NCBI RefSeq assembly: GCF_018448885.1
Contig: NZ_RCWB01000028.1
Span: 1 to 43,468 of the forward strand
From: Photorhabdus caribbeanensis
GTDB taxonomy: Bacteria > Pseudomonadota > Gammaproteobacteria > Enterobacterales > Enterobacteriaceae
Direction: 5' to 3'
Length of the DNA: 43,468 nucleotides
Part shown: in pieces, positions 8,203 to 18,400 of the stretch
Layout: every line of letters starts with the position of its first letter
How positions within the stretch are numbered: position 1 is the stretch's first letter
Translations under genes and position numbers: made by a program
Notes under the pieces: generated by a model
Told to the model about the DNA's origin: nothing
What the model saw: the letters and a program-made list of their open reading frames with translations, nothing else
Databases searched by the model: none

Positions 8203-9228
8203 TTAACGACGATAGTCGATAAATGGACCATCCACGACAGAGCGTCGTTCAACCAGGCGTGGATGTACTTCAATAGTTTGTGCATCTTCACGTTTGTTGA
8301 TGATTCTGTCCAATAACATAGAAAACGCCATTTGCCCCAGTCGTTCTTTTGGCTGATGAATGGTGGTCAATGCCGGAGAGAAATAACGAGCGTTGCGTAT
8401 ATTGTCATAACCGATGATAGAAATATCCTGCGGGACGCGTAATCCTGATTCATCGGCAGCACAAATAGCCCCCATAGCCATAACATCTCCGCCGCAGAAA
8501 ACCGCCGTCGGACGCTGTTTTTGATTCAGAATTTGATGCATGGCTTTATAGCCTGATTCTGGCTCAAAATCCCCCTGAATAATCCATTCTTCTCTAATCG
8601 GAATATTGGCTTCTTTTAACGCTTTCAAAAATCCTTGATGGCGGCCGCCGCCGGTATTTCGTGCCAGAGGGCCAGGGATCGCGCCAATATCACGATGGCC
8701 ACGCTCGATAAGATAACGACCAGCCAGATAACCGCCGTGGAGTGCGTTATCAATAATCGTATCGGTGAAGTCGCTTCTGGCTTGTCCCCAATCCATAACG
8801 ACCATTGGAATATTGCGATAATCTTCCAACATTCCCAACAATTGTTCCGGGTATTCTGAACACATAATCAACAGTCCATCTACACGTTTTTGCGCCAGCA
8901 TGGCGAGGTAGGCTTTCTGTTTATCAATGTTATTGTGTGAGTTACATAAAATCAGCGTATAGCCTTTGCTATAACAACTGTTTTCAACGGCCTCAATGAC
9001 TTCAGCAAAATAGGGGGCTTCACTGGACGTTGCTAGTAATCCGATCGATTTTGTGTGGTTAACTTTCAGACTGCGAGCGACGGCACTGGGTGAATAATTC
9101 AGTGCCTTAATAGCAGCCCAAACGGCAGCTTTAGTATCTTCAGCGACGAAGCGGGTTTTATTAATAACATGGGATACGGTAGTGGTTGAGACGCCAGCGT
9201 GCTTGGCCACATCTTTGATCGTTGCCAT
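8203..9228 (-). CDS. purR: PurR purine repressor (LacI family)
   Basis: PurR binds hypoxanthine or guanine and represses purine biosynthesis genes. The 341-residue protein, the family length, starts [21 protein letters not shown], the LacI helix-turn-helix. It has the hinge helix around residues 47-57 ([11 protein letters not shown]) and a ribose-binding-like core ending [13 protein letters not shown]-box-like palindrome lies 36 bases upstream, consistent with the autorepression known in E. coli. It is convergent with punR. Confidence 0.96.
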   Translation of the reverse strand: MATIKDVAKHAGVSTTTVSHVINKTRFVAEDTKAAVWAAIKALNYSPSAVARSLKVNHTKSIGLLATSSEAPYFAEVIEAVENSCYSKGYTLILCNSHNNIDKQKAYLAMLAQKRVDGLLIMCSEYPEQLLGMLEDYRNIPMVVMDWGQARSDFTDTIIDNALHGGYLAGRYLIERGHRDIGAIPGPLARNTGGGRHQGFLKALKEANIPIREEWIIQGDFEPESGYKAMHQILNQKQRPTAVFCGGDVMAMGAICAADESGLRVPQDISIIGYDNIRNARYFSPALTTIHQPKERLGQMAFSMLLDRIINKREDAQTIEVHPRLVERRSVVDGPFIDYRR

Positions 9229-9263
9229 GAGGTGAAAGACTCCTGACCTTTTGGTCTAAATTT

Positions 9264-9273
9264 AAAACGTTTT
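9264..9273. promoter_or_regulatory. PUR-box-like palindrome upstream of purR
   Basis: AAAACGTTTT at 9264-9273, within AACAAAACGTTTTAAATT on the minus strand, resembles the core of the PurR operator, in which CAAACGTTTG-like sequence is central. Position relative to purR fits autoregulation. The flanks match the consensus only partly. Confidence 0.5.
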
Positions 9274-9485
9274 GTTAATCGCTTGCCAACCCTTTTACAC
9301 AGGGACTGGTAATAAGTTAGCGATAAATCCTGAATTTTGTCTGATCTGGCTCAAAAGTGAAAGCAATAATCAGTGTTATAAAATGTATGGTAATCGCTAT
9401 TTATGCTTTTCCTTATGTAAAGGCAATTAACCATCTCAATAGACGGGTTTTTGTCGTTATAAACTTTTTATTCTGAGGAGGTTCT

Positions 9486-9578
9486 ATGAATACCGATTTG
9501 AAACTTGGTTTATTTACTGCTGTTAGCACATTGGTGATGATTGCCATTTTTGCCGCTCTTTGCTTGATCTTCGCCTGA
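9486..9578 (+). CDS. ynhF: YnhF small membrane protein
   Basis: This 30-codon gene has a strong GAGGAGG ribosome site. The product starts MNTDLKLGLFTAVSTL and is a single hydrophobic helix ending CLIFA. E. coli YnhF has the same start (MSTDLK), length and location beside purR. It is a small inner-membrane protein of unknown role. A hairpin terminator follows at 9633-9668. Confidence 0.85.
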   Translation: MNTDLKLGLFTAVSTLVMIAIFAALCLIFA

Positions 9579-9632
9579 TGTTTTGAACTGATTAGATGAT
9601 TTGAAAATTGGACTTTACGTTGAAAGGAAATT

Positions 9633-9668
9633 GGGCAGATAGTCTCAGTGGTTTATCTGCCCTTTGCC
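9633..9668 (+). terminator. Terminator after ynhF
   Basis: GGGCAGATA (9633-9641) pairs with TATCTGCCC (9654-9662), followed by TTTGCCTTT. It ends the short ynhF transcript. Confidence 0.7.
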
Positions 9669-10069
9669 TTTGGTATTAAAACAGAAAGTAATGAATTAAT
9701 CTGATGGTTGTTAAGCCAGATTCTCTGTAACACATTCCCAGTGAATTAACCCCCCAGAAACTTGTCAGTGGAGTCGCTGCATTAGAAATATTCACGATAG
9801 CCAGAGTACTATCTGTTTTCTTAGCCCGTTAAGCTCAGCCCAGAACCAAAATTTTTCACCATTGTGTCAGTAACGTTGCGTGGGTAACGTTGTGTCAGTA
9901 AATTTCTGGTCATCCTAACAACTTCTACGATAAATAACAGTGAAAAATGATGTCATCTATCTCAGGATAAGAAAAGATCAGGATACATCTTGGTGAGAGA
10001 AAATGGTATTCTCCGTAATATTGTGACGATGTTGGTTATCAACATAGTGTTGGTTTAAAGGAAATAAAA
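9669..10069. other. Gene-free stretch before grxD with short direct repeats
   Basis: No convincing gene is present. Two TTGTGTCAGTAA copies (9862-9873 and 9890-9901) enclose two GTAACGTTG copies 14 bases apart (9870-9878 and 9884-9892). The last 100 bases must hold the grxD promoter. Confidence 0.5.
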
Positions 10070-10417
10070 ATGACGACTATTGAGAAGATTGAGCGCCAAA
10101 TTAAAGAAAACCCAATTTTATTGTATATGAAGGGTTCTCCTAAGTTGCCGAGTTGTGGTTTTTCTGCGCAGGCTGTTCAGGCTTTATCTGCATGTGGTGA
10201 ACGTTTTGCTTACGTAGATATTTTGCAAAATCCAGATATTCGGGCAGAATTGCCAAAATATGCTAATTGGCCAACCTTTCCTCAGCTTTGGGTGGAAGGT
10301 GAGTTGATAGGTGGGTGCGATATTATCATTGAAATGTATCAGCGTGGTGAATTACAAACATTAATCAAAGAAACGGCTGATAAATATCGTTCTCAGGACG
10401 GAGAAGCGACAGAGTAA
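10070..10417 (+). CDS. grxD: Monothiol glutaredoxin Grx4
   Basis: This 115-residue thioredoxin-fold protein carries the monothiol active site CGFS at 29-32, plus the glutathione-binding WPTFPQLWVEGELIGGCDI segment. Grx4-type proteins bind a bridging [2Fe-2S] cluster with glutathione and act in Fe-S delivery and iron sensing with BolA partners. An AAGGAAA site precedes the ATG. It stands alone, with a hairpin and an ERIC element after it. Confidence 0.96.
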   Translation: MTTIEKIERQIKENPILLYMKGSPKLPSCGFSAQAVQALSACGERFAYVDILQNPDIRAELPKYANWPTFPQLWVEGELIGGCDIIIEMYQRGELQTLIKETADKYRSQDGEATE

Positions 10418-10451
10418 TTTTTTATTACTTACAGACAGATTATTAGGTTAT

Positions 10452-10484
10452 CTCCCCATATACTGATATATGGGGGGTATTATT
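10452..10484 (+). terminator. Hairpin after grxD
   Basis: CCCCATATA (10454-10462) pairs with TATATGGGG (10467-10475) across a 4-base loop and is extended by flanking pairs. The following TATTATTGCTT is a weak T tract, so termination is probable but not certain. Confidence 0.55.
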
Positions 10485-10493
10485 GCTTGAATT

Positions 10494-10620
10494 TATACCC
10501 GTCATCTTTCAAGTTGCTTCTTTGTTGGCTGCACTCGCTCACCCCGGTAACATAGTTCTCTATGCTCCCGGGGATTTACTCCTCTGCCGCCGCGATGCGT
10601 CTTGAAATCCATAGGGTATA
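10494..10620. repeat. ERIC element, copy 1
   Basis: This 127-bp imperfect palindrome is bounded by TATACCC and GGGTATA. It contains the ERIC hallmarks CTTTCAAGTTGC, GGCTGCACTCGCTCACCCC and CTCCCGGGGATT. It lies between the convergent grxD and rnt genes. ERIC elements are non-coding MITE-like repeats of enterobacteria. Confidence 0.93.
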
Positions 10621-10653
10621 GATTTGATTATATTAATCTAGCCGTTCAGCTAT

Positions 10654-11310
10654 TTATCCGGTTTTTTCTTCTGTTGCTGCCGCTAATGGCCAACCACCAA
10701 GTTGTTTCCAACGGTTAACCATTTTACAGAATAACTCAGCGGTACGATCAGTATCATATAAAGCGCTGTGAGCCTGATGATTGTCGAATGGGATACCGGC
10801 TGTGATGCAGGCTTTTGCTAAGATTGTTTGTCCTAATACCAGACCACCTAAAGCAGCGGTGTCAAAAGTTGCAAACGGATGAAACGGATTTCGCTTTAGT
10901 CCGGTGCGTTCTGCGGCAGCCATAACAAAGCTATGATCGAAGCTAGCATTGTGAGCAACGATAATTGCCCGATTGCAATGATTATTTTTTATCCCTTTAC
11001 GAACCATTTTAAAAATAGCGTGTAGAGCTTCATATTCGCTCACGGCTCCACGTAGCGGATTTGATGGATCAATGCCGGTGAATTCCAGGGCTGCTGGTTC
11101 AAGATTGGCTCCTTCAAATGGCTCAATATGGAAGTGAAGCGATTCGCTAGGCGTTAGCCAACCTTCACCGTCCATCTCCAGTGTAACGGCGGCAATTTCA
11201 AGTAATGCATCTGTTTTGGCATTAAAGCCGCCAGTTTCAACATCAATAACAACAGGGTAATAACCTCGAAAACGTCCACTGAGGACATTTGGCTCTTTTT
11301 TATCAGACAT
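10654..11310 (-). CDS. rnt: Ribonuclease T
   Basis: RNase T is a homodimeric 3'-5' exonuclease that trims tRNA and other stable RNA ends. The 218-residue protein keeps all DEDDh catalytic residues at the E. coli positions: D23 and E25 in VIDVETGG, D125 in NASFDHSF, and H181 and D186 in AHSALYDTD. Its ATG overlaps the gloA stop as TGATG, so the two are translationally coupled in one operon, as in E. coli. Confidence 0.96.
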   Translation of the reverse strand: MSDKKEPNVLSGRFRGYYPVVIDVETGGFNAKTDALLEIAAVTLEMDGEGWLTPSESLHFHIEPFEGANLEPAALEFTGIDPSNPLRGAVSEYEALHAIFKMVRKGIKNNHCNRAIIVAHNASFDHSFVMAAAERTGLKRNPFHPFATFDTAALGGLVLGQTILAKACITAGIPFDNHQAHSALYDTDRTAELFCKMVNRWKQLGGWPLAAATEEKTG

Positions 11311-11723
11311 CAGATCGAGTTACCCAGGGCGTTGCTGGCATTTTTGTTTTCAATAAGTTCAATTTTGTAACCATCGGGATCTTCAACAAAAGCAATAATA
11401 GTTGTTCCGCCTTTTACAGGGCCTGCTTCACGGGTAATGTTACCACCAGCTTTGCGAATAGATTCGCAAGTGGCTGCGACATCATCAACGCCTAATGCAA
11501 TGTGACCGAAGGCATTCCCCATTTCGTAATGGTCAACTCCCCAATTATAGGTTAACTCGATTACTGCTCCTTCGCTTTCATCAGTATAGCCAACGAAGGC
11601 GAGTGAGTATTTATATTCGATGTTTTCACTGGTGCGTAGCAGACGCATGCCTAACACTTCAGTGTAAAAATTAACGGAGCGTTGTAGATCGCCAACACGG
11701 ATCATGGTATGGAGTAAACGCAT
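11310..11723 (-). CDS. gloA: Lactoylglutathione lyase (glyoxalase I)
   Basis: GloA converts the methylglyoxal-glutathione hemithioacetal to S-lactoylglutathione. At 137 residues, the four metal ligands sit at the E. coli positions: H5, E56, H74 and E122, the nickel-type enzyme. The chosen ATG at 11723 has an AGAGGT site and gives the conserved start MRLLHTM; the frame is open 18 codons further but has no such site. It is the first gene of a gloA-rnt operon. Confidence 0.95.
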   Translation of the reverse strand: MRLLHTMIRVGDLQRSVNFYTEVLGMRLLRTSENIEYKYSLAFVGYTDESEGAVIELTYNWGVDHYEMGNAFGHIALGVDDVAATCESIRKAGGNITREAGPVKGGTTIIAFVEDPDGYKIELIENKNASNALGNSI

Positions 11724-11895
11724 AATTACCTCTAATTTAATGGTTTTGCCAATATTTTTGTGCGGTAGGCCGCACAAAAACCACTAACTATAACGTGTCT
11801 TACGGTTACAGTTCAATTTGCCCATAATTATAATTTATTCTTATCTAGGTTTATAATTAAATATAGTATGTGAATTGTATAGGAAACGGGATGTG

Positions 11896-12135
11896 ATGGC
11901 TGAGCAACTGGAGTTTTTTGCTATTCCCAGTCCTTGTCGAGGAATTTGCCAGGCTAATGAGCGAGGTTTTTGTCTGGGGTGTTATCGCAGCCGGGAAGAA
12001 AGATTTAATTGGATGAAAATGTCTGATGGGCAAAAACGTGAAGTATTGCGACTGTGCCGGCAAAGATATTTGCGTTCATTGAGAGCACAAAATCAGGCAG
12101 ATGAAGAACTACCTGAACAGCCATCACTATTTTAA
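11896..12135 (+). CDS. ydhL: DUF1289 small Cys-rich protein YdhL
   Basis: This 79-residue protein starts MAEQLEFF and ends PEQPSLF, like E. coli YdhL. Four cysteines at 14, 18, 26 and 29 (CRGIC and CLGC) define the DUF1289 motif and could bind zinc or an iron-sulfur cluster; the function is not established. An in-frame TTG at 11875 is an unlikely start. It is divergent from gloA. Confidence 0.88.
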   Translation: MAEQLEFFAIPSPCRGICQANERGFCLGCYRSREERFNWMKMSDGQKREVLRLCRQRYLRSLRAQNQADEELPEQPSLF

Positions 12136-12694
12136 TTAGAGATTTTTGATGTTATTAGGGTTAACAATTCAATGATTTACTTATATAGGGTTATATTTTT
12201 GGCGAAGTTATAAATGTTCTACTATAATCTTAAGTATTTTGTTTGTTATTTTTTTATTTCTTACTTAACGAAAAGACTAAGGTTGTTTATTTGAATGTTT
12301 TTATAACTTTATGTTTTAAATGGAATTTTAAGCTTGATTGTGTGACAAATGTAAAATAAAAACAACATTAATGTAAAAATAGATAGCTTAGCATTTAGAT
12401 GACAGCTATTCTTATAGTACTTTGAATAAAGTATTGAATGATATTTATTGGTTTCTGTCTGCTTGTATTCATAGTTCTGATAGTTTTTATGGTAAAAATA
12501 TTGTATGTTAATTGTTTTGTTCTGAGTTTAAATTAAGTTTAGTTGTTCTTGGTTATAGTTACCTGAATTAGTTAGTTGCTAAGAATTTACTGTGATTATA
12601 CAGAAGTTATATATACTTTTTTAAGGCTAGTTAGCCTGATTTAGAAAAATTTGGCTGTTATGTTTAGTAGGCTAGTTTATTTAAGGAGGGACAA
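12136..12694. other. Long AT-rich leader region before slyA
   Basis: This stretch of 559 bases is rich in T and A with no supported gene or clear intrinsic terminator. It ends with the TTAAGGAGGG ribosome site of slyA. Such base composition upstream of a virulence regulator suits H-NS-type silencing and SlyA autoregulation, but I could not pick out a specific site. Confidence 0.4.
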
Positions 12695-13126
12695 TTGGAA
12701 TCTACATTGGGATCAGATCTGGCACGGTTAGTTCGTATTTGGCGTGCTTTAATTGACTACCGTTTAAAGCCGTTAGAATTAACTCAGACTCATTGGGTAA
12801 CGTTATACAATATTAGCCGGTTACCTCAGGAGCAATCTCAGATACAGTTGGCGAAAGCTATCGGTATTGAGCAACCATCTTTGGTCAGGACATTAGATCA
12901 ACTTGAGGAAAAAAAACTTATCACCCGGCATACTTGTGCCAATGATCGTCGTGCAAAGAGAATCAAGCTAACTGAAGATTCTGCATCGGTTATTAGGGAG
13001 TTGGATGGTGTTATTGAATCTACAAGAAATGAGATTCTGGAAGGTATTTCACGCGAGGAACTTGCTTTTCTTTCCACTTTAGTGCAGAAGTTAGAGCAAA
13101 ATATTATCCAATTACAGAGTAGATAG
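12695..13126 (+). CDS. slyA: SlyA, MarR-family transcription regulator
   Basis: This 143-residue dimeric winged-helix regulator antagonises H-NS at horizontally acquired and virulence genes. The sequence [20 protein letters not shown] and the recognition segment [15 protein letters not shown] near residues 61-75 are nearly as in E. coli and Salmonella. Translation starts at TTG (12695) five bases after TTAAGGAGGG, an unusual but well-supported start for this gene. It is convergent with slyB, with a shared terminator at 13162-13203. Confidence 0.96.
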   Translation: MESTLGSDLARLVRIWRALIDYRLKPLELTQTHWVTLYNISRLPQEQSQIQLAKAIGIEQPSLVRTLDQLEEKKLITRHTCANDRRAKRIKLTEDSASVIRELDGVIESTRNEILEGISREELAFLSTLVQKLEQNIIQLQSR

Positions 13127-13161
13127 TAATTACGATATCCATGAAATGCTAACTGGATGAA

Positions 13162-13203
13162 AGAAGACCGCGACTTACCAAAATGAAGTCACGGTTTTCT
13201 TAT
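13162..13203. terminator. Shared terminator between slyA and slyB
   Basis: AGAAGACCGCGACTT and AAGTCACGGTTTTCTT form a long stem with one mismatch, flanked by A and T runs. It sits between convergent genes and should act on both. Confidence 0.75.
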
Positions 13204-13212
13204 CTCTATATC

Positions 13213-13683
13213 TTATTGTCGAGGTGAAACAGTAATATTACTACCTTGGCCGGCGATTCTTACTCGTTGACCTTTATGGAAGAGAGTTTTGCCTTGTTTT
13301 TGAACAACAATGATGCTTTCGCCGCTGTCACGACGAATTTCGAGTTCTACACCTTTAGTTGTGTTAAGAGCCCCCTGAACGTTTTGTCCTGCAACGCCAC
13401 CCGCAATCGCACCAGCGGCAGTTGCTAATGTGTTGCCGCTGCCGCCGCCGATAGTATTACCAACCAAGCCTCCCAGAACCGCGCCGCCAATCGCGCCTAA
13501 TACATTCTCATCGCTACCCGCCTGAATATTGACAGGACGAACAGAAACAATTGTACCGTAAGAGACAGTCTGGACCTGCTTAGCTTGCCCAGCAGTATAG
13601 GTATCACCAGAAAGAGAATCGGTGTTGACACAGCCTGATAATGAAGCAACGGCAACCGCGCTAACTAAAAAGTGCTTAAACAT
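13213..13683 (-). CDS. slyB: SlyB outer-membrane lipoprotein
   Basis: This 156-residue lipoprotein starts with a short signal peptide ending LSGC, so Cys18 is lipidated. The central region (about 60-105) is a glycine-zipper hairpin (GAIGGAVLGGLVGNTIGGG...), the SlyB/Rickettsia 17-kDa family hallmark. In E. coli and Salmonella it is a PhoPQ-induced protein that supports outer membrane integrity. A PhoP-like box and dyads lie upstream, which fits. Confidence 0.95.
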   Translation of the reverse strand: MFKHFLVSAVAVASLSGCVNTDSLSGDTYTAGQAKQVQTVSYGTIVSVRPVNIQAGSDENVLGAIGGAVLGGLVGNTIGGGSGNTLATAAGAIAGGVAGQNVQGALNTTKGVELEIRRDSGESIIVVQKQGKTLFHKGQRVRIAGQGSNITVSPRQ

Positions 13684-13702
13684 AGTAACTCCTAATTTCG
13701 AT

Positions 13703-13743
13703 GCCTGACTGCGTAAATCTGATAGCTTACTGGGCAGTCAGGC
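13703..13743 (-). promoter_or_regulatory. Hairpin in the slyB 5' leader
   Basis: GCCTGACTGC (13703-13712) and GCAGTCAGGC (13734-13743) are perfectly complementary over 10 bases with a 21-base loop. The hairpin ends about 20 bases before the slyB start codon. Its placement suggests an effect on translation or mRNA stability. Confidence 0.5.
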
Positions 13744-13801
13744 GAACAACTGGCATTAGCAATAAGTAATAAAAAATTTATTCAAATAGAATGCCAGTAC
13801 A

Positions 13802-13833
13802 TTAGCAATCTAGTGCTAAACATATATTAAACG
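13802..13833 (-). promoter_or_regulatory. PhoP-like box and SlyA-like dyad upstream of slyB
   Basis: On the minus strand CGTTTA-5 bases-TGTTTA (13833-13817) matches the PhoP direct-repeat consensus with one mismatch. An overlapping dyad TTAGCA-6 bases-TGCTAA (13802-13819) resembles SlyA-type TTAGCAAGCTAA half-sites with a wider spacer. Both regulators are known to act in this regulon in enterobacteria; the sites here are predictions. Confidence 0.5.
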
Positions 13834-14024
13834 TCAATAGAGATTTTTAAAAGAAATAGCTATTAGTGAGAAATTCAGCATTTTTTGTGAAGTTGTTTCC
13901 AAAACTCAGGTTTTATTCCTTAGTTTGTCTATTAGTCATATACAGCCAAAACCACTGCGCTTTATAGTTATTGGCGTGGTTTCTGATTTTATCAAGACAG
14001 ATTTTAAGCAGGAAGGCAAATTAA

Positions 14025-15143
14025 ATGGTTATGAAGTCAGGTCGTTATATTGGTGTAATGTCGGGTACAAGTCTGGATGGCGTTGATGTGGTGCTTGCAG
14101 CGATCAATGATAAAGTTGTTGCTCAACAAGCCAGTTATTCGCACCCATTCCCACACGAATTAAAACAAAAAATTCTGGCAGTCTGCCAAGGGCAGCAAAC
14201 GACATTATCAGCAATTGGCCGGTTAGATTATGAACTTGGTTCTTTATTCGCTGAAGCGGTACAAGGCTTACTGATTAAAACAGGGTTAACCACAAGTGAC
14301 ATTATTGCTGTGGGATGTCATGGACAAACCGTTTGGCATGAGCCGGATGGCCACACGCCTTTCACTATGCAACTGGGTGATAATAACCGTATCGCGGCTT
14401 TAACTGGGATGACTGTGGTTGGCGATTTTCGTCGGAGGGATATGGCATATGGCGGGCAAGGAGCGCCATTGGTTCCGGCTTTCCATTTCGCTGTTTTAGG
14501 TCATCCGACAGAACGCAGGATAATTCTCAATATCGGTGGCATTGCCAATATAACGACGTTATTACCGGGATCACCTGTCAAAGGGTATGACACAGGTCCG
14601 GGTAATATGTTGATGGATAGTTGGGTATGGCGCCATCAGAAGAAGCCCTATGATAAAGATGCGCAGTGGGCACGAGAAGGTACGGTTAGTAATTCATTAC
14701 TTAGACAAATGCTTTCTGATCACTATTTTTCACGGCCAGCCCCTAAAAGCACCGGCCGGGAGTATTTCAATATGAGTTGGTTGGAGGCGCAATTAGCTAA
14801 CTTTCCTGACCTATCTCCAGTTGATGTCCAGGCAACACTGGCCGAGCTGACAGCGGTGTCTGTATCGCAGCAAATCATGTTGAGTGGTGGATGTGAACGT
14901 CTGTTGGTTTGTGGCGGCGGCGCACGTAATCCACAGATAATGAGTCGACTTTCTGCCTTATTACCGGGGACAGAGGTTTGCCCGACAGATAAATATGGCC
15001 TCAGCGGCGATGATATGGAAGCGCTGGCATTTGCCTGGTTGGCATTCCGTACGATGTCAGGTGCGTCAGGGAATTTGCCTTCTGTTACTGGTGCGAGTAC
15101 TGAAACCATTTTAGGGGCAGTTTATCCTGTTAATAATCAATAA
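14025..15143 (+). CDS. anmK: Anhydro-N-acetylmuramic acid kinase
   Basis: AnmK phosphorylates 1,6-anhydro-MurNAc from recycled peptidoglycan to MurNAc-6-phosphate. The 372-residue protein shows the ATP-binding [12 protein letters not shown] at 10-21, the [10 protein letters not shown] segment, [12 protein letters not shown], and the sugar-kinase CGGGARNP motif. AGGAAGG lies 8 bases before the first ATG; a second ATG two codons on is the alternative. It starts a rightward run with pdxH and tyrS. Confidence 0.95.
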   Translation: MVMKSGRYIGVMSGTSLDGVDVVLAAINDKVVAQQASYSHPFPHELKQKILAVCQGQQTTLSAIGRLDYELGSLFAEAVQGLLIKTGLTTSDIIAVGCHGQTVWHEPDGHTPFTMQLGDNNRIAALTGMTVVGDFRRRDMAYGGQGAPLVPAFHFAVLGHPTERRIILNIGGIANITTLLPGSPVKGYDTGPGNMLMDSWVWRHQKKPYDKDAQWAREGTVSNSLLRQMLSDHYFSRPAPKSTGREYFNMSWLEAQLANFPDLSPVDVQATLAELTAVSVSQQIMLSGGCERLLVCGGGARNPQIMSRLSALLPGTEVCPTDKYGLSGDDMEALAFAWLAFRTMSGASGNLPSVTGASTETILGAVYPVNNQ

Positions 15144-15192
15144 CAATGATAAGCTGTCTGGTATTTAGTGAGTCATAAACAGAGCTACGTTA

Positions 15193-15846
15193 ATGTCAGA
15201 ACATAATGAATTTGATGTTGCAGAATTACGCCGTGAATATACTCGCGGTGGGTTAAGACGTAAAGATTTGACTAAAGAACCTATTGAACTTTTTGAGCGT
15301 TGGCTCAAGCAAGCATATGAAGCTAAGTTGAGTGATCCAACTGCAATGTGTATAGCAACGGTCGATGAGAATGGTCAACCATATCAACGTATTGTGTTAT
15401 TGAAGCATTTTGACACAAACAGTTTGATTTTTTATACAAATTTAGGCAGCCGGAAAGCCAAGCATTTGGCGCATAATAACAAAATCAGTCTCCATTTCCC
15501 TTGGTATCCTTTGGAAAGGCAGGTCTCTTTTCTTGGTAAAGCGGAGCGTCTTTCTGCTGTTGAAGTGGTGAAATATTTCCATAGTCGTCCCAGAGATAGC
15601 CAGATTGCTGCATGGGCATCACAACAATCTTCTCGTATTTCCGCCCGCGGTGTTTTGGAAGGGAAGTTCCTTGAATTGAAACAGAAATTCTTGAATGGCG
15701 AGGTGCCTTTGCCTAGCTTTTGGGGAGGATTCAAAGTGACCTTTGATTCTGTTGAATTTTGGCAAGGTGGGGCAAACCGGCTCCATGATCGGTTTATTTA
15801 TCAACGGCAAGGCGATAGTTGGCATATTGACAGGCTTGCACCATAA
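15193..15846 (+). CDS. pdxH: Pyridoxine/pyridoxamine 5'-phosphate oxidase
   Basis: PdxH is an FMN enzyme that makes pyridoxal 5'-phosphate from PNP or PMP. The 217-residue sequence starts [21 protein letters not shown] and carries the FMN-contact segment [10 protein letters not shown] and the C-terminal signature around [13 protein letters not shown], ending DRLAP. It follows anmK by 49 bases and precedes tyrS, the E. coli order, linking B6 supply with pdxY downstream. Confidence 0.96.
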   Translation: MSEHNEFDVAELRREYTRGGLRRKDLTKEPIELFERWLKQAYEAKLSDPTAMCIATVDENGQPYQRIVLLKHFDTNSLIFYTNLGSRKAKHLAHNNKISLHFPWYPLERQVSFLGKAERLSAVEVVKYFHSRPRDSQIAAWASQQSSRISARGVLEGKFLELKQKFLNGEVPLPSFWGGFKVTFDSVEFWQGGANRLHDRFIYQRQGDSWHIDRLAP

Positions 15847-15965
15847 ATCGTGGATTATCATTTTTAATACTAGCACTTATAGTATCGGCGTTTTATCCTA
15901 TGCCGCACTCTTTTTAAATCGCGATTTATACAACAGACAAAATACACAAATTGATGGAGTCATTA

Positions 15966-17240
15966 ATGTCTAGCAATAACCTGATAAAACAACTGCAAGA
16001 GCGGGGCCTCATTGCCCAGGTGACGGATGAGAATGCGTTAGCGGAGAGACTGGCGCAGGGCCCTGTCTCCCTCTATTGTGGTTTCGATCCGACCGCTGAC
16101 AGCTTGCATTTGGGGCATCTGGTTCCCTTGCTGTGTTTAAAACGATTCCAACTAGCCGGGCATAAACCCGTGGCGTTAGTTGGTGGAGCCACGGGGTTGA
16201 TTGGCGATCCAAGTTTCAAAGCCACTGAACGTAAACTGAATACTGAAGCTACCGTTAAAGAGTGGGTGGAGAAAATCCGTAGACAGGTTTCACCTTTCCT
16301 CGATTTTGATTGTGGCGAAAATAGCGCTAAAACAGCCAATAATTACGATTGGTTTGGCAACATGGATGTTCTGACTTTCCTGCGTGATATCGGTAAACAT
16401 TTCTCAGTTAATCAAATGATTAACAAAGAGGCGGTTAAACAACGTTTAAACCGTGATGATGTGGGTATCTCTTTCACTGAGTTTTCTTATAATCTACTGC
16501 AATCCTATGACTTTGCTCGCCTGAATGAAGTACATGGTGTTGAGTTACAGATTGGTGGTTCTGACCAGTGGGGAAATATTACCTCTGGTATTGATCTAAC
16601 TCGTCGTATCAACCAGAAACAAGTATTTGGTATGACCGTTCCGCTGATCACCAAATCTGATGGCACTAAGTTTGGTAAAACAGAAGGCGGCGCTGTTTGG
16701 TTGGAACCGAAGAAAACCAGCCCATACAAATTCTATCAATTCTGGATTAACACTGCGGATGCCGATGTCTATCGTTTCCTGAAATTCTTTACCTTCATGA
16801 ATCTTGAAGATATTGATGCTTTGGAAGAAGAAGATAAAAATAGCGGTAAAGCGCCTCGTGCTCAGTATGTGTTGGCAGAACAAGTTACCGGTATGGTACA
16901 TGGCGAAGAAGGTCTGGCGGCCGCTAAACGGATTACAGAAAGTTTATTCTCCGGGGCTGTTGCTGATTTGACCGAAGCGGATTTTGCTCAATTGGCACAG
17001 GATGGTATGCCGGTCATTGAGTTGGAAAAAGGTGCAGATTTGCAACAAGCTTTAGTTAATGCTGGATTAGTGCCTTCTCGTGGTCAGGCGCGTACGATGA
17101 TCAGTTCCAACGCTGTCGCAATTAATGGTGAAAAACAGTCTGAACCTGAATATCTGTTTACTGACAGTAACCGTCTGTTTGGTCGTTACACTCTGTTGCG
17201 CCGTGGTAAAAAACACGATTGTTTGATCTGCTGGAAATAA
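15966..17240 (+). CDS. tyrS: Tyrosyl-tRNA synthetase
   Basis: This class I synthetase of 424 residues has the HIGH-type motif HLGH at 48-51, the KMSKS-type KFGKT at 235-239 and a C-terminal S4 RNA-binding domain ([18 protein letters not shown]). It charges tRNA-Tyr. The ATG at 15966 has GGAG seven bases upstream and gives [14 protein letters not shown] as in E. coli; the upstream in-frame TTG at 15951 overlaps that site and is rejected. Confidence 0.96.
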   Translation: MSSNNLIKQLQERGLIAQVTDENALAERLAQGPVSLYCGFDPTADSLHLGHLVPLLCLKRFQLAGHKPVALVGGATGLIGDPSFKATERKLNTEATVKEWVEKIRRQVSPFLDFDCGENSAKTANNYDWFGNMDVLTFLRDIGKHFSVNQMINKEAVKQRLNRDDVGISFTEFSYNLLQSYDFARLNEVHGVELQIGGSDQWGNITSGIDLTRRINQKQVFGMTVPLITKSDGTKFGKTEGGAVWLEPKKTSPYKFYQFWINTADADVYRFLKFFTFMNLEDIDALEEEDKNSGKAPRAQYVLAEQVTGMVHGEEGLAAAKRITESLFSGAVADLTEADFAQLAQDGMPVIELEKGADLQQALVNAGLVPSRGQARTMISSNAVAINGEKQSEPEYLFTDSNRLFGRYTLLRRGKKHDCLICWK

Positions 17241-17253
17241 CTAAGGTTGCATA

Positions 17254-17379
17254 TATACCTTATGGATTTCAAGATGCATCGCGATGGCAAGGGAGTGAAT
17301 CCTCGGGAGCATAGCGAACTATGTGACTGGGGTGAGCGAGTGCAGCCAACAAAGAGGCAACTTGAAAGATAACGGGTAT
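17254..17379. repeat. ERIC element, copy 2
   Basis: This copy is about 126 bp, in the opposite orientation to copies 1 and 3, with the core GACTGGGGTGAGCGAGTGCA and the arm AGGCAACTTGAAAG. Terminal TATACC/GGGTAT inverted repeats bound it. It lies between tyrS and pdxY, so it is probably transcribed with them and may fold or be processed in the mRNA. Confidence 0.93.
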
Positions 17380-17474
17380 GATGGGGCAACAATAATGTTG
17401 CCCTTCTTCTTACTACTCTTACCATAACTTTAATCTTACAAACAGAAGCCAGAATAAAAATATAGGCCGTTATT

Positions 17475-18338
17475 GTGAAAAATATTCTCTCAATTCAATC
17501 TCATGTTGTCTTTGGTCACGCTGGTAACAGCGCTGCGGAATTCCCTATGCGTCGGATGGGGGTGAATGTATGGCCATTGAATACCGTACAGTTTTCAAAT
17601 CATACCCAATATGCTCAATGGAAAGGGTGTGTTATGCCGGCGAATCATCTTACTGAAATCGTTCAGGGCATTGAAGAAATTGAACAGCTTAAGTCTTGTC
17701 ATGCAGTACTAAGTGGATATATCGGTTCAGCGGAGCAGGGCGGCCATATTATCGATATAGTAAAACGGGTAAAAGCGGTGAATCCTGATGCTTGGTATTT
17801 CTGTGATCCCGTTATGGGGCACCCAGAGAAAGGTTGTATTGTTGTGCCTGGGGTAGCTGAATTTTTGTGTAAAGATGCACTTCCTGTAAGTGATATCATT
17901 GCGCCAAATTTGCTGGAGCTTGAAACACTCAGTATGCAGAAAGTGACTAATGTAGAACAAGCGGTTGTGGCTGCTCGAACATTATGTGATAAAGGGCCGG
18001 ATATTGTACTGGTTAAACATCTTAGTCGCGCTGGTTATCGGCCTGATCGTTTTGAAATGCTATTAGTGACTAAAGAACATAGCTGGCATGTGAGTCGGCC
18101 TTTGGTGGACTTTGGCGAACGCCAGCCAGTTGGTGTTGGTGATTTAACCAGCGGCTTGTTACTGGTTAATCTATTAAAAGGCGAGTCTTTACAAACTGCC
18201 CTCGAACATGTCGCTGCTGCGGTTTATGAAGTGATGGTAACGACGAAAGATATGGGCGAATACGAATTACAAATTGTGGCTGCTCAGGACAGAATGGTGG
18301 CGCCTGACCATAAATTCTGTGCGACACAATTGGATTAA
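17475..18338 (+). CDS. pdxY: Pyridoxal kinase PdxY
   Basis: This 287-residue ribokinase-fold enzyme phosphorylates pyridoxal in the salvage route to PLP. It shows [20 protein letters not shown] at the N-terminus, CDPVMG around 112-117, and the catalytic GVGDLTSG near residue 220. It uses a GTG start at 17475; no strong ribosome site is visible. It follows tyrS after an ERIC element and ends at a strong terminator. Confidence 0.95.
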   Translation: MKNILSIQSHVVFGHAGNSAAEFPMRRMGVNVWPLNTVQFSNHTQYAQWKGCVMPANHLTEIVQGIEEIEQLKSCHAVLSGYIGSAEQGGHIIDIVKRVKAVNPDAWYFCDPVMGHPEKGCIVVPGVAEFLCKDALPVSDIIAPNLLELETLSMQKVTNVEQAVVAARTLCDKGPDIVLVKHLSRAGYRPDRFEMLLVTKEHSWHVSRPLVDFGERQPVGVGDLTSGLLLVNLLKGESLQTALEHVAAAVYEVMVTTKDMGEYELQIVAAQDRMVAPDHKFCATQLD

Positions 18339-18344
18339 GATATT

Positions 18345-18400
18345 AACCGTTCCACTGACATTGTGTGGAATGACATTGAGTGGAACGGTTTTTTATTTTT
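18345..18400 (+). terminator. Strong terminator after pdxY
   Basis: AACCGTTCCACT (18345-18356) pairs perfectly with AGTGGAACGGTT (18379-18390), followed by TTTTTATTTTT. The long loop contains a second smaller complementary pair. It overlaps the stop of the convergent gstA by two bases. Confidence 0.85.
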
